From: Tepidimicrobium xylanilyticum
GTDB taxonomy: Bacteria > Bacillota > Clostridia > Tissierellales > Tepidimicrobiaceae
Assembly (NCBI RefSeq): GCF_900106765.1
Contig: NZ_FNNG01000004.1
Coordinates: 1-64,000, forward strand
Direction of reading: 5' to 3'
DNA length: 64,000 nt
Position numbers and translations under genes: made by a program. The notes beneath the pieces were generated by a model. That model was given only the letters and a program-made list of their open reading frames with translations. It was not told the origin of the DNA and did not search any database. Shown here piece after piece: positions 41,649 through 51,270 of this stretch (position 1 is its first letter; the number at the start of each line of letters is the position of its first letter).

Positions 41649-44600
41649 TTATCTATCTGATAGCAGTATATATTTCCCTCTTCCATTAAAGGAAGTTATC
41701 CTGTTATCGGATATTTTAACATAATTTCCAGTGGAGGTGTCAAATTTGTATAGAGTTACATTCTTTGCATTTGAATAGGTTATATCATCTAGGTTTAAGG
41801 TTAGCTTGCCATTTCTTAGCAATTGGTCAATATCCATGTAATCCTTCCCTCTCTGGAATCTAAAGTGGAAATCGTAAGCTCTTGATGCTATTCTCTTTCC
41901 TCTTGGGATATGGGATTCTCCCTGTCTTTTTATGTTAATTTGAAGGTTAGAATCCTTATCCCCTTCATCCAACATGGAGACTCTAAAGGTGTACATATCC
42001 TTTGGATTAATAGTCATCTGCAGTTCTCCATATTTTATATTTAATGTAGAGTCAGTTCTTGCTAGGGCTATTGGTATGTTTATTATTAATTCATTAGTGT
42101 TTTTATATTTGGAGTGGTTAAAGTCTAAGCTACCCACATTGTTTTTAATATCCTCTGTACCTAATGTTCTTATTATCTTGCTTCCTATTATTTCTTCCTT
42201 ACCTTTTTCTATTAATTTCTTCTGTTCTTCTTTAAGCCTTTCTTCCTTCTCCCTTTGTTTGTAGTCTTCCTGTAGACTTAAAGTCCTTACCTCAACTTCT
42301 GCAAAATCTATGGCTGCTCCATATTCGTTTAGGGCTCTTACCATGAATACATATCTAGTATTGGGTTCTAATCCCTTTATTAGATATTCTGCATCAGTTG
42401 TGCTGGCTATGAAAGTGCTGGCGTTTTCGCTAGCTTTCCTTCCGTATATCTCATATTTAGTAGCCCTGTTCAACAAATCTGGATCCGACTCGTTCCAGAT
42501 TAACATTACCGTTGATTCATAGCCTGGAATGGCTTCTAATACCATTGGTTTTAGTGGCAATGGTTTTTCGTATTTGAAGTCGTTATAAGGGTCGGATACC
42601 CCCCCATCTGGGTTGATTATTATGATGCTACTATTCTCTAGGTTGGTGGCTTCGTTAAACCTTATCTTGATTTCGTTAGTATTTACCACATTAACACTTG
42701 CTGCTTCCATTCCACCTATTACTGCCACTTCCCTATTATTCCCTTGTGGATCTACTCCAGTTATTCCTTGTCCCTTTACATCCATTCCAGATTTTAATTC
42801 TCTAATTGGGATTATTTCCCCACCTATTATTACCTTAGCACCGGGCATGAATTGATTTCCTGTTATGGTTACTTCTGTTTTTGTGTCGTTTGTAAATAGT
42901 TTTTTAGGGTTGATATCGTCTATTCTTGGTTTTGATATATAAGTAAATATTAAGTTTTCTTGGGTTGGGCTGTTGTCTGGGTTTTCCACCTTCACCCTTA
43001 CAGGTCCTATGGTATCCGATGGCGGAGCAATTACCTCTATTGTACTATGGTCAATTATCTTTATATCCTCTCTGGATACTTGGTTGTCTCCAAAGAATAC
43101 CTTTAACTCTTCCCCTTCATAGCCTTCCATGCTCTTTCTAAAGTCCTTACCTTTAATGGTAGCCTTCGTTCCTCCTGTAGCTGGTCCTCTATCTGGCTCT
43201 ATACTGCCTAACTCTGGACCCGATTCCCCCTTGACAAATTGAATATAAATTGGTGCATTCCAGATATTGTTTGGGTTATCGGAGGATACCTGAGAACCAT
43301 CTCCGTTAATTACAGTTACCCTATATAGCTTTCCTATTGCGTTTTCATTGACTGGAGGCATGATGAAGGCTAATTTATTTGGGCTGGCATTTAAGGTTTC
43401 CGTTATATCCTTGTTATCTATATCCAATATATCTCCTATCTGGATTCGTGCTCCTTCTCTAAAATCCTCTCCCAATACGGTAATATGTTGGCCTCCCCTG
43501 TAGTCTAACCTTAATATTCTAGTCTTTCCATCGTCCCCTATGCTTGGATCCATTCCATCCCTTGTGATGTTTAAAATTCTAGGTTTACTTGCAGGGTTGG
43601 TATATTTATACCTTGTAGTAGCCCTTCCTCCATCTGGATTGGTTACCTCTACCTGCACATCCCCTACTGTGTAATAGGATGGAGTTTTCAACTCAATTTG
43701 CCCAGTATTCACCAATTTGGTTTCTGGGGAATATCCCTTTTCTACGATTAACTTCCTATTTTCAGTCTTAATCATTACCAGTTCATACCCAGGATAGGCC
43801 TTTCCATCGGTACTTTCTAATTCCCAAGTAGGAAGGTATATGGGCTTTCCGCTATATCCTTCAATGGTAAAGGTCTTTTTGTATATCTCTTTATTATATT
43901 TAGCTGTCATGGTAATGTTAGTTCTCTGAATTTGAGAACCATCATATTCTATGGTGAAATCCCCATTTTCCAAGGTAACCTGGGCTATATTGTTGTTCAA
44001 ATCCTTAATTCCACCTATGGTACCAAAGCGGACTCTAGGCATATATTCCTCTCTAATATTTCCACCTTCCAATATGGACATTAGGGTGTTTTGGAATCCA
44101 GAACCTATTATTTCTACTGCATCTTTCCCTTGTTTCTTTCCTGTATCCCCTACTATTCTGTCTATTGTGATTCTAGAGCCTTCAAAATTGATAAATACCC
44201 TATTAGATGTTCCAAAATCGTTATTTACTACATAAAGTTCATGACGCCCTGGGGTAATCTGAGGAGTTATTACCTTAATATAGTTGGTACCAAATTCAAC
44301 TATCTTGGCTTCTAGCCCCCCTATCCTTACCTTTGGAAGTACTTCAGATGTCAGATATTTATCGTAAGTATCTACAGGAACAGGAAGGGGTTCTGTCTTT
44401 CCAAGTTCTTTATTTTCAATATAGTCTATCCAATTGGAGTACGAGGTGAAACTTTCACTGTCATCTAAGTCTTCGTAATATACTGTAACTCCTTGTCTCG
44501 TTCCTTCTTTCCAATCCCTATACTTCTTTGTTAAACTCCAAGGTTCTTCATATTTGAAGTATCTACCAGTTATAGTGAGTATCTCTCCTCCAGCTGCAGA

Positions 44601-47600
44601 GCCTACTTGAGTATCTTTTTGGAACTCTATTCCATCTATAATAGGTCTTGCTGAAGGTGGAATTACATAAGTAAACCTTCCTATGGCTGTACCGCCATTT
44701 CCATTTTCTACCGCTACAGGAACTACCTTTCTATCCGTTCCTTCTTGAGCCATATTTCTCCTATATGGTGGCATATTGGTTATAATTAAAGTATCTTTGC
44801 CTGATATGGTCTCCCTTCTTACATCGTTAGCTGGTACTAGAACCCCATCTACATAAACTTTAGAATCATCTTCAAAGTTGATTCCTTCTATGAGGATTTG
44901 ATATCCTCCCTCTATAGAACCAATACTTGGCTTTATAGCATGAATTTCAGGCTTTAAGGATACGGCCTCATAGTAGTAGAATTTATCTCTGGCTGTAGAT
45001 TTCTTCGTATCTGGATTTTCCACAGTAATGGTATATCCATCAGGCAGTTTGGAATTTAACTGTGGCACCTTAAATTCTATTCGGTTTTTATCTATCACTT
45101 TAACCCTTGAACCGTATATTTCCCCTGCTTCATTAAATTTATAGGGGGTTTTCATTATAAGTGTTAGAGTTTCTCCATCTTTCGATAGTTCTATTCCATT
45201 TTTATTTACATTAATATCATAAACTTGTCCATCCTTTTCAGCTACTATATTTCCATTTATCTCCACAATATAATATTCATTTATTATGCTGCTTTGATCA
45301 CTACCAGAGCCTCCATCAGATAGGATTATATTCCCTCTAATATCCTGATATATGGTATAGAAGTTGTTAGGTCTATCTTTGTCCTCCAATATTACGCTAT
45401 GATGGTAGTCTGCAAGGTTTAAGCTATGTCCATCATATTTTATGAGCTCTTGATTCTCATTTTCATATTCTTCCAATACAATCTTTCCATTGACGATATT
45501 GTACTCGTTTATGTCAACTCCATCCATGAGGATTCTGCTTCCTATTAATCTATAGATTCCCATTCCAGCAGTGGTACCTACCGATGGGTTTGGGGCTAGG
45601 AAATTTTCCCCATCTACTATTACTACAGTATCCTTAGTTCCCGATTTAGGTGAAAAGTCCATAAATTGAGGATCTCGTTCCAAGGATTTTACATAGGTAA
45701 AATCTCTACTTGCCTGGCCTCCATCGGGATTCATTACAATAAGCTTTGTGGGTCCTTCTATTATCTGAGGATACTTTGGTGCATTAAATTTAAGTATGGT
45801 ATTAAGACCTGATGGGTCTAATTCCTGTTTTACTCCTTGTACTTCTACTCCTCCCACAAATACTCTAACTCCCTGTTGGAAGTTGGAGCCTGTAACTGTA
45901 ATCTCTTCCCCTGAATCTATGGCCACTACATTAGGGGTAATTCGGTCTATGCTTGGAGGTAAACCATCCTTAAGGTCTATGAACATTAAGGATACATTGT
46001 AGTTAAAACCGGGATAACCGGGTTCGTTACTTCCAAGTATTGGATTCATTACATATACAAGCTTAGGCCTAGGATTTTTTAAATCGGTAGTAACAGAATT
46101 TGCTGGAATTTTTACTTCCTCTGTTCTAGGCAGGGTGATTATTATTTTACTTCCTGTATCCCTTCCTACGGTTCCATCTATGATATTCCCCTTAGAATCC
46201 AATACCACCATGTCGGCCCCTGGTAAATCCTCCCATGCTCCGTTATGATATCTCTGTACTTGTCCTTCTTCTTTGGGATTAATTCTCAAAACAATGCCTT
46301 GATCGGCATCGTTCATTTGGGCGCCTAGTCCTACCACTGGATAATTGGTTATTTCCTCATTGCTTTCTGGATCTCTGCTTCTTATTACTTTAAAGTTTTC
46401 TCCTTCTATTCCTATCACTATATCTTCTTTTAAAACGTAATCTTCCGAGGATTTATCCTTTACTACTTGGATTTTTTCTGGCGATATCTTGTTAATGCTT
46501 GGAGGTGTATGACTTGGGACTATAGTGTATTTTACATTGTCGTTGGAAATAATGTTGGTAATGGTATGCGTTTCCCCAGATTCAGTTTTAATTTCAGTTT
46601 GCATGATTATTATTACATTTACTTCAGTCTCTTTATTTACGGTAGTTTGAGGTAATTTAACGGTTATATCATCAAAAATCTCAGTAAATTTATAAACTGG
46701 GTTTCCATTTGTTTCAACTGGCGTAGTTTTATCTCCTATATAGGTGGCTATATATCTGTTTACCTCTGTTATATTTTGTCCATTATAAGTTGCTTTATTA
46801 TTTTGATCTGCATTTTTATAGGTTATGTGGAATACCCTGTCCTGATTTTCTTCATCGCTTCCAAATTCTGAATCTATTATCCCTTTTAGGGTATCGCCAA
46901 TGGTTATAGTGCTTACTTTTACTTCATCTACACTAAGGGATTTTTCGTCAATACCATTTATAAAGCCCAATTCATCAAATCTTATACCTGTTACTTCTAC
47001 TGTTTCTCCTGTATCTGGCCCTCTTTCGGGTTCAATCCTGCTTAGTACTGGCCCTTTATCGGCTCCAATTACGAAAAACCTTCCTTCTACCTTTCTGGTA
47101 TCAGTAATCTGTTCATATATATTCCCTCTAGGATTGGTAATTTTATTGGTAACTATTACATCATAATATTTAGCATCCGTTATTCCCTTGGGTATTTTTA
47201 TTTTTAATACCTTGTTGGTGGCTGACAATATTTCAGCCATATTATCGGCGCTATATCTATCCGTAGCATCTTCTAGAAAAAATACTGAATGTTGTGCCTC
47301 TCCATCTTTTATAGTAAAGTTTCCATCGGCTTTGATGTATGCAATGCTTTCTCTCGTTCCCGATTGTGGGATAATCTCCAATTTAGCTCCAAGTTGAGGC
47401 ATATTACCTAATAGTTTAAATGCGTTACGATAAATGGCTGATTGTTCTACTTCTCCATCATCCAATCTTAACGTAATATTTTTAAATCCTGTAGTCCCTT
47501 TCATAACTTCGCTAAAGCGGTCGTATTGGTCAGCAACGAAAACTCCTTGTTCGCCGGTTATCTGAATTTTAACATTTGCTGCATTCAATCTTGCTCCTGT

Positions 47601-48041
47601 AAAGCTTACCTTCTGGCCTACGTTTACATCATAGGTTTCCATTTTGTTTATTATAGGAGCAGGGTCTATTTTTAATATAAAACCACCTACTCTAATTTCA
47701 GTTATCCTAATATTGCCCTGAGGATTGGTGATCCAAGATTCTACCGTTATGGGTTTGCCTAATTCGTTTTCGCCTACATTTATCTGATCTATAACTTGTG
47801 GATCCCCCTCTTCTTTAAAAATAGTAACATTATGGGTACCTGATTTATTTATAATGGCTTCAACACTTATGTAAATTGATTCTAATTGATTTTCATTTCC
47901 AATGCCCGACTTGTACGTGTACACAATCTTATTCTTAGATTGAGCGAATACACCTACCGGTCCTATTACTGGTATTATGAAGGATATTATTAATAATATG
48001 GATAATAGCTTTTTTCCTATTTTCGATTTTACCTTAACCAT
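41649..48041 (-). CDS. Giant exported protein with about eleven IPT/TIG domains and one fibronectin type III domain
   Basis: A 2130-residue surface protein. Signal peptide about 1-34 (VGVFAQ end). Then a long array of IPT/TIG Ig-like domains, recognisable by openings such as LSRIEPERGPDTGETVEVTG, PSIDRITPNVVAIDSGEEI, EIHAIKPSIGSIEGGYQIL, ELGSIEPDRGPATGG and RIDDINPKKLFTNDTKTEV. A fibronectin type III domain follows (about 1865-1950; MVLEAIPGYES, YEIYGRK, LEPNTRYVFMVRALNEYGAA), then a charged coil and a C-terminal beta domain. No SLH domain, sortase motif or membrane anchor was seen, so how it is held at the cell is open. ATG 48041 has AAAGGAGAT upstream. Adhesion or S-layer bridging is inferred. 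Confidence 0.87.
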   Translation of the reverse strand: MVKVKSKIGKKLLSILLIISFIIPVIGPVGVFAQSKNKIVYTYKSGIGNENQLESIYISVEAIINKSGTHNVTIFKEEGDPQVIDQINVGENELGKPITVESWITNPQGNIRITEIRVGGFILKIDPAPIINKMETYDVNVGQKVSFTGARLNAANVKIQITGEQGVFVADQYDRFSEVMKGTTGFKNITLRLDDGEVEQSAIYRNAFKLLGNMPQLGAKLEIIPQSGTRESIAYIKADGNFTIKDGEAQHSVFFLEDATDRYSADNMAEILSATNKVLKIKIPKGITDAKYYDVIVTNKITNPRGNIYEQITDTRKVEGRFFVIGADKGPVLSRIEPERGPDTGETVEVTGIRFDELGFINGIDEKSLSVDEVKVSTITIGDTLKGIIDSEFGSDEENQDRVFHITYKNADQNNKATYNGQNITEVNRYIATYIGDKTTPVETNGNPVYKFTEIFDDITVKLPQTTVNKETEVNVIIIMQTEIKTESGETHTITNIISNDNVKYTIVPSHTPPSINKISPEKIQVVKDKSSEDYVLKEDIVIGIEGENFKVIRSRDPESNEEITNYPVVGLGAQMNDADQGIVLRINPKEEGQVQRYHNGAWEDLPGADMVVLDSKGNIIDGTVGRDTGSKIIITLPRTEEVKIPANSVTTDLKNPRPKLVYVMNPILGSNEPGYPGFNYNVSLMFIDLKDGLPPSIDRITPNVVAIDSGEEITVTGSNFQQGVRVFVGGVEVQGVKQELDPSGLNTILKFNAPKYPQIIEGPTKLIVMNPDGGQASRDFTYVKSLERDPQFMDFSPKSGTKDTVVIVDGENFLAPNPSVGTTAGMGIYRLIGSRILMDGVDINEYNIVNGKIVLEEYENENQELIKYDGHSLNLADYHHSVILEDKDRPNNFYTIYQDIRGNIILSDGGSGSDQSSIINEYYIVEINGNIVAEKDGQVYDINVNKNGIELSKDGETLTLIMKTPYKFNEAGEIYGSRVKVIDKNRIEFKVPQLNSKLPDGYTITVENPDTKKSTARDKFYYYEAVSLKPEIHAIKPSIGSIEGGYQILIEGINFEDDSKVYVDGVLVPANDVRRETISGKDTLIITNMPPYRRNMAQEGTDRKVVPVAVENGNGGTAIGRFTYVIPPSARPIIDGIEFQKDTQVGSAAGGEILTITGRYFKYEEPWSLTKKYRDWKEGTRQGVTVYYEDLDDSESFTSYSNWIDYIENKELGKTEPLPVPVDTYDKYLTSEVLPKVRIGGLEAKIVEFGTNYIKVITPQITPGRHELYVVNNDFGTSNRVFINFEGSRITIDRIVGDTGKKQGKDAVEIIGSGFQNTLMSILEGGNIREEYMPRVRFGTIGGIKDLNNNIAQVTLENGDFTIEYDGSQIQRTNITMTAKYNKEIYKKTFTIEGYSGKPIYLPTWELESTDGKAYPGYELVMIKTENRKLIVEKGYSPETKLVNTGQIELKTPSYYTVGDVQVEVTNPDGGRATTRYKYTNPASKPRILNITRDGMDPSIGDDGKTRILRLDYRGGQHITVLGEDFREGARIQIGDILDIDNKDITETLNASPNKLAFIMPPVNENAIGKLYRVTVINGDGSQVSSDNPNNIWNAPIYIQFVKGESGPELGSIEPDRGPATGGTKATIKGKDFRKSMEGYEGEELKVFFGDNQVSREDIKIIDHSTIEVIAPPSDTIGPVRVKVENPDNSPTQENLIFTYISKPRIDDINPKKLFTNDTKTEVTITGNQFMPGAKVIIGGEIIPIRELKSGMDVKGQGITGVDPQGNNREVAVIGGMEAASVNVVNTNEIKIRFNEATNLENSSIIIINPDGGVSDPYNDFKYEKPLPLKPMVLEAIPGYESTVMLIWNESDPDLLNRATKYEIYGRKASENASTFIASTTDAEYLIKGLEPNTRYVFMVRALNEYGAAIDFAEVEVRTLSLQEDYKQREKEERLKEEQKKLIEKGKEEIIGSKIIRTLGTEDIKNNVGSLDFNHSKYKNTNELIINIPIALARTDSTLNIKYGELQMTINPKDMYTFRVSMLDEGDKDSNLQINIKRQGESHIPRGKRIASRAYDFHFRFQRGKDYMDIDQLLRNGKLTLNLDDITYSNAKNVTLYKFDTSTGNYVKISDNRITSFNGRGKYILLSDR

Positions 48042-48081
48042 TGCCCCAATCTCCTTTCCCCTTATTCAATGCACTATCCAC

Positions 48082-48115
48082 AATGCACAATTATTTAAGT
48101 CTAGCTTTTAGGTCT
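48082..48115. repeat. Intergenic repeat element, copy B
   Basis: The 34 bases AATGCACAATTATTTAAG... to GCTTTTAGGTCT match copy A. Next to it, ATTCC and GGAAT arms enclose CGGATGTGCCTC, corresponding to the degenerate inverted part seen at copy A. It lies upstream of the giant gene and downstream of nothing on the plus strand. Confidence 0.65.
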
Positions 48116-48294
48116 GAAATTCCTCGGATGTGCCTCGGAATAACAGTTTCCCAATTGACAATAATCTAAGTATATTATCGGCAAACATAGCAAGTTCTTA
48201 AGTTTATTATATATTATAAGCTAAATTTTTTCACCTGAATGCCGATAATATGGGAGAGAGTTACTATAGTAGTAAAGAACAAGGGGGAATGGTT

Positions 48295-50238
48295 TTGAAA
48301 AATAGAGCTATTATTTCTATAATGATTATACTGATTTTACTTCCATGCCTTCCTAAGCCTAGCTATGGAAAAGGTCAGGTGATGGAGATTGATGCTTTAT
48401 TTGGGGATTTTAAACTTCAGGTTGAAGGCTGGTATTTCCCCCATAAGGAAATATTCATATATGATGGAGAGCTTTGGGTACCTATGAAGGAAGTGGCCCA
48501 AGCCTTGGGTATGGGGTATAGTTATAATTCTAGAAATAGGACTTTAAAACTAGATTCCCATGGAAAGCTTAATATAAATGCCACTTCTATAAAACCTAGT
48601 GTTTATCAAAAAGGATATGAAATTCAAGCCATGTACAGAAGAATAGAGGATTTGAATAAGAAGATAAGGGAGTTTCAAGGCAGAAAAACTGATAGTTCCA
48701 GTAAATGGGAAGGAGAAATCCGAAACATTAAGGTGGGATTTTCTGATATAAATATATTCCTAGATGGTAAGAAAATATACTTGGATAGGAAACCCTTATT
48801 ATATAAGGATGATATATATGTTTCATTAGTATCTCTTTCTCCAGTACTCTACATTACCCCAGAGTTTGTTGATAATGTAGTAAATATAGACGGTAATGGG
48901 ATTTTGGTTAACAAACCGGAATATGGCAGTATTGAAAAGTTGATCAATGGCAGAAATTCCCTTAGCTTAAAGCTAGAGAAGGAATTAACAGAATTAGAGA
49001 AAAAGAGAAAAATAATCATGGATGTAAAAATACCTTATGAAAAAATAGATCGCTTAGATGATATGGAAATATATCTGAATAGACATTTAGGATATATAGG
49101 AGAGCTCCCTGTAAAAATTCACCTTAGAAAAGAAAGCGATTCTTGGTACTATGTAGACATAGAGTTTGAAACTGGGTATAATTTCAGATGGCGAGAATTA
49201 ACAAGGCGGGATGTAGAAGCCTATATATGGGATATATTCGTTGCCATTACCAGTTTATATGATGAGGAAGCAAAGATTCAAGGTCACATAGAGAACCCTT
49301 ACAGTTCTAGATATAATTATGTGGAATTTAATACCCAGATGAAAAACATAGTATTTAAGTTTATAGATAGCAGGTTAGATATGACGGAAAAGGTAGACCC
49401 TCAATTTATAGAAGATTTATTAGCAAAAAGATTGGATAGATATAATCGAGTATACTTCGATTATTCTGCTAGAATATCTGGCTATGATTTAGAACTTATA
49501 GTCTATCCTGATACTAGAAGCTTTATGCATAATTGGAGTCTTAATAGTAAAGTTAGTTTCTTAGAAAGGATAGATAGTATCATAAGGGAATACTATCCAC
49601 AATTAAGGATAAATGGAGTTATTGAATATCCTGGTAGAGATAGCATTGAGTTTTTAATCCATGAAGGTAAGATCCGTTCTCCATATTTAGAAAGGAAAAC
49701 TGAGGAATTTTTGAAAAAAAGATATGGATCATTTACATCTGGAAGTTTCAGAATCCCAATGGAATATAAGTTACACCAAACTAACTTAAATGATTATAAA
49801 CTGCTAGTATATATGGACTTTAATATAAATGATGAAAGATGGAACGAATCTGTAGACAGGGCATTGGACATATTTTTACATGATGTCATAGCTGAAGTGA
49901 TTGCCCTATGGGATGCAAATGTATTTCTTCAAGCTTATGACAAGAATCAGTATATTGTAAAGGAAATAGTAATATCTCAAGATGTGGTCCAAATGGTTAA
50001 TGCAGACCCCTTTCCTGGAGAAGTTGTAAAAGGTTCTACCGTAAGATTGTCTACCAATACCCTAGGAGCTAATATATACTATACCTTAGATGGTTCTGCA
50101 CCATCTCCATCGAATAGGATTCTCTATATTGATCCTATTGTGATAAATGAGGATACCATAATCCGAGCCTATGCTACAAAAGAAGGCATGAACGATAGCC
50201 CTATTTCCACCTTTAACTATAAGGTAGTGGAAAAATAA
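48295..50238 (+). CDS. Exported protein: copper-amine-oxidase-like N domain, three unrecognised repeats, chitobiase-C-like domain
   Basis: About 647 residues. Signal peptide (to about LPKPSYG), a copper amine oxidase N-like domain (ELWVPMKEVAQALGMGYSYN near 65), a second such part with GKKIYLDRKPLLYKDDIYV near 165-185, then three copies of a ~95-residue unit (about 257-357, 372-465 and 468-565) that also occurs twice in the protein at 30404-31480, and finally a chitobiase/hexosaminidase C-like beta domain (about 575-645; NIYYTLDGSAPS). I prefer TTG 48295, seven bases after GGGGG; ATG 48289 is nearly on that site and ATG 48250 has none. It is divergent from the giant TIG gene. Function unknown. 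Confidence 0.78.
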   Translation: MKNRAIISIMIILILLPCLPKPSYGKGQVMEIDALFGDFKLQVEGWYFPHKEIFIYDGELWVPMKEVAQALGMGYSYNSRNRTLKLDSHGKLNINATSIKPSVYQKGYEIQAMYRRIEDLNKKIREFQGRKTDSSSKWEGEIRNIKVGFSDINIFLDGKKIYLDRKPLLYKDDIYVSLVSLSPVLYITPEFVDNVVNIDGNGILVNKPEYGSIEKLINGRNSLSLKLEKELTELEKKRKIIMDVKIPYEKIDRLDDMEIYLNRHLGYIGELPVKIHLRKESDSWYYVDIEFETGYNFRWRELTRRDVEAYIWDIFVAITSLYDEEAKIQGHIENPYSSRYNYVEFNTQMKNIVFKFIDSRLDMTEKVDPQFIEDLLAKRLDRYNRVYFDYSARISGYDLELIVYPDTRSFMHNWSLNSKVSFLERIDSIIREYYPQLRINGVIEYPGRDSIEFLIHEGKIRSPYLERKTEEFLKKRYGSFTSGSFRIPMEYKLHQTNLNDYKLLVYMDFNINDERWNESVDRALDIFLHDVIAEVIALWDANVFLQAYDKNQYIVKEIVISQDVVQMVNADPFPGEVVKGSTVRLSTNTLGANIYYTLDGSAPSPSNRILYIDPIVINEDTIIRAYATKEGMNDSPISTFNYKVVEK

Positions 50239-50266
50239 AATTATATGCCCATAATAGGAGGTTTTC

Positions 50267-50755
50267 ATGAAGAAAGTTTTGGTTTTCATATTAATTGGTT
50301 TAATTATATTTCCGAATGTCAGCATAGCTGCTAATCAGCATGTAATGGAAAATAAGGATTTAAATGAGAAAATGACAAGAAAGGAATTAGCCACTATAGG
50401 AGTGCGGTTAAAGGACTTGGAAAATTTAGTTCAATTTTATGAGGATAAAAATATCTTCCCCGATGTTAAAGGCTGGGCCACTCCTTACATTAATTTGGCA
50501 TATAGTTTCGATATTATGAAGGGCACTACTAATGATAAATTTGAACCCGATGCCAATGTAACCTATATAGAATTTTTAACCGTAATAATGCGGGTAATGG
50601 GCTATGTAGATGGAATCGACTTTGTTAAATACCCTGAGGATTATTATAATAAGGCTTTGGAGCTTGGACTGGCAAATATGTATATTCCATATGATCAAAC
50701 TATAACCAGAGGATTTGCTTATGATATAATTACTGAATTGCTTACTAAACATTAG
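50267..50755 (+). CDS. Small SLH-domain protein
   Basis: A 162-residue exported protein: signal peptide 1-22 (NVSIAA), then two SLH units (EDKNIFPDVKGWATPYINLA with TTNDKFEPDANVTYIEFLT, and a weaker one to the end). ATG 50267 has AGGAGG six bases upstream, 28 bases after the preceding gene, so the two form one transcript. As it is almost only SLH domain, it may anchor the upstream product to the wall polymer, which itself lacks SLH domains. Confidence 0.83.
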   Translation: MKKVLVFILIGLIIFPNVSIAANQHVMENKDLNEKMTRKELATIGVRLKDLENLVQFYEDKNIFPDVKGWATPYINLAYSFDIMKGTTNDKFEPDANVTYIEFLTVIMRVMGYVDGIDFVKYPEDYYNKALELGLANMYIPYDQTITRGFAYDIITELLTKH

Positions 50756-50759
50756 AATT

Positions 50760-50785
50760 GGGACACGGAATTGCCTCCGTGTCCC
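50760..50785. terminator. Terminator between convergent genes
   Basis: GGGACACGGA and TCCGTGTCCC form a perfect 10-bp stem with a six-base loop, four bases after the SLH gene stop and five before the queT stop. It can serve both genes. Confidence 0.75.
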
Positions 50786-50790
50786 TCATA

Positions 50791-51270
50791 CTATTCTTTT
50801 ATCATATTGGTAAGATAGTGATTTCTTTCTATAAGTTTAAATATTGGTACTCCTATTACAGATACTACTATAAATTGAGAAAGCATTATCTGGCCTGTAA
50901 CTAAAAAAAAGTTTACAGGAGTATCTGATAAAAACCAAATTTCTAAACCTACTATAAAGCTGAATATAGATGGCCAGAGACTGGCTAGGAATATATTTTT
51001 TGTTCTACTCATACAGTTAAGGGCTAAAAAGCTAGCCAATGTCCCAAATATAATATCTATTAGTCCAAAAGGGCTTCCTATATTAGCTATGGCACATCCT
51101 AAAGTCAAGGGACCTATGTAAAATGGATCCATATACGCTAATAGGGTTAGTATTTCAGAAATCCTAAATTGAATTGGTCCATAAGCCAAAGAGGGCAAAG
51201 CATAGGTTAGAATTACATATAATGCTGCAATAATACCTGCTTTTACTAATTTGTACGTTTTATTTTTCAT
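50791..51270 (-). CDS. queT: QueT-type queuosine precursor ECF transporter S component
   Basis: A 159-residue membrane protein with five or six segments, of the QueT family. The N-terminal AGIIAALYVILTYALPSLA, then YGPIQFRISEILTLLAYMDP near 30-52 and GCAIANIGSPFGLIDIIFGT near 58-80 are family marks. It is the substrate-binding part of an energy-coupling-factor importer, thought to bring in queuine or preQ1; shared EcfAAT genes are elsewhere. I use ATG 51270, eight bases after AGGAGG; its start overlaps the end of the radical SAM gene, so translation is coupled. Confidence 0.88.
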   Translation of the reverse strand: MKNKTYKLVKAGIIAALYVILTYALPSLAYGPIQFRISEILTLLAYMDPFYIGPLTLGCAIANIGSPFGLIDIIFGTLASFLALNCMSRTKNIFLASLWPSIFSFIVGLEIWFLSDTPVNFFLVTGQIMLSQFIVVSVIGVPIFKLIERNHYLTNMIKE

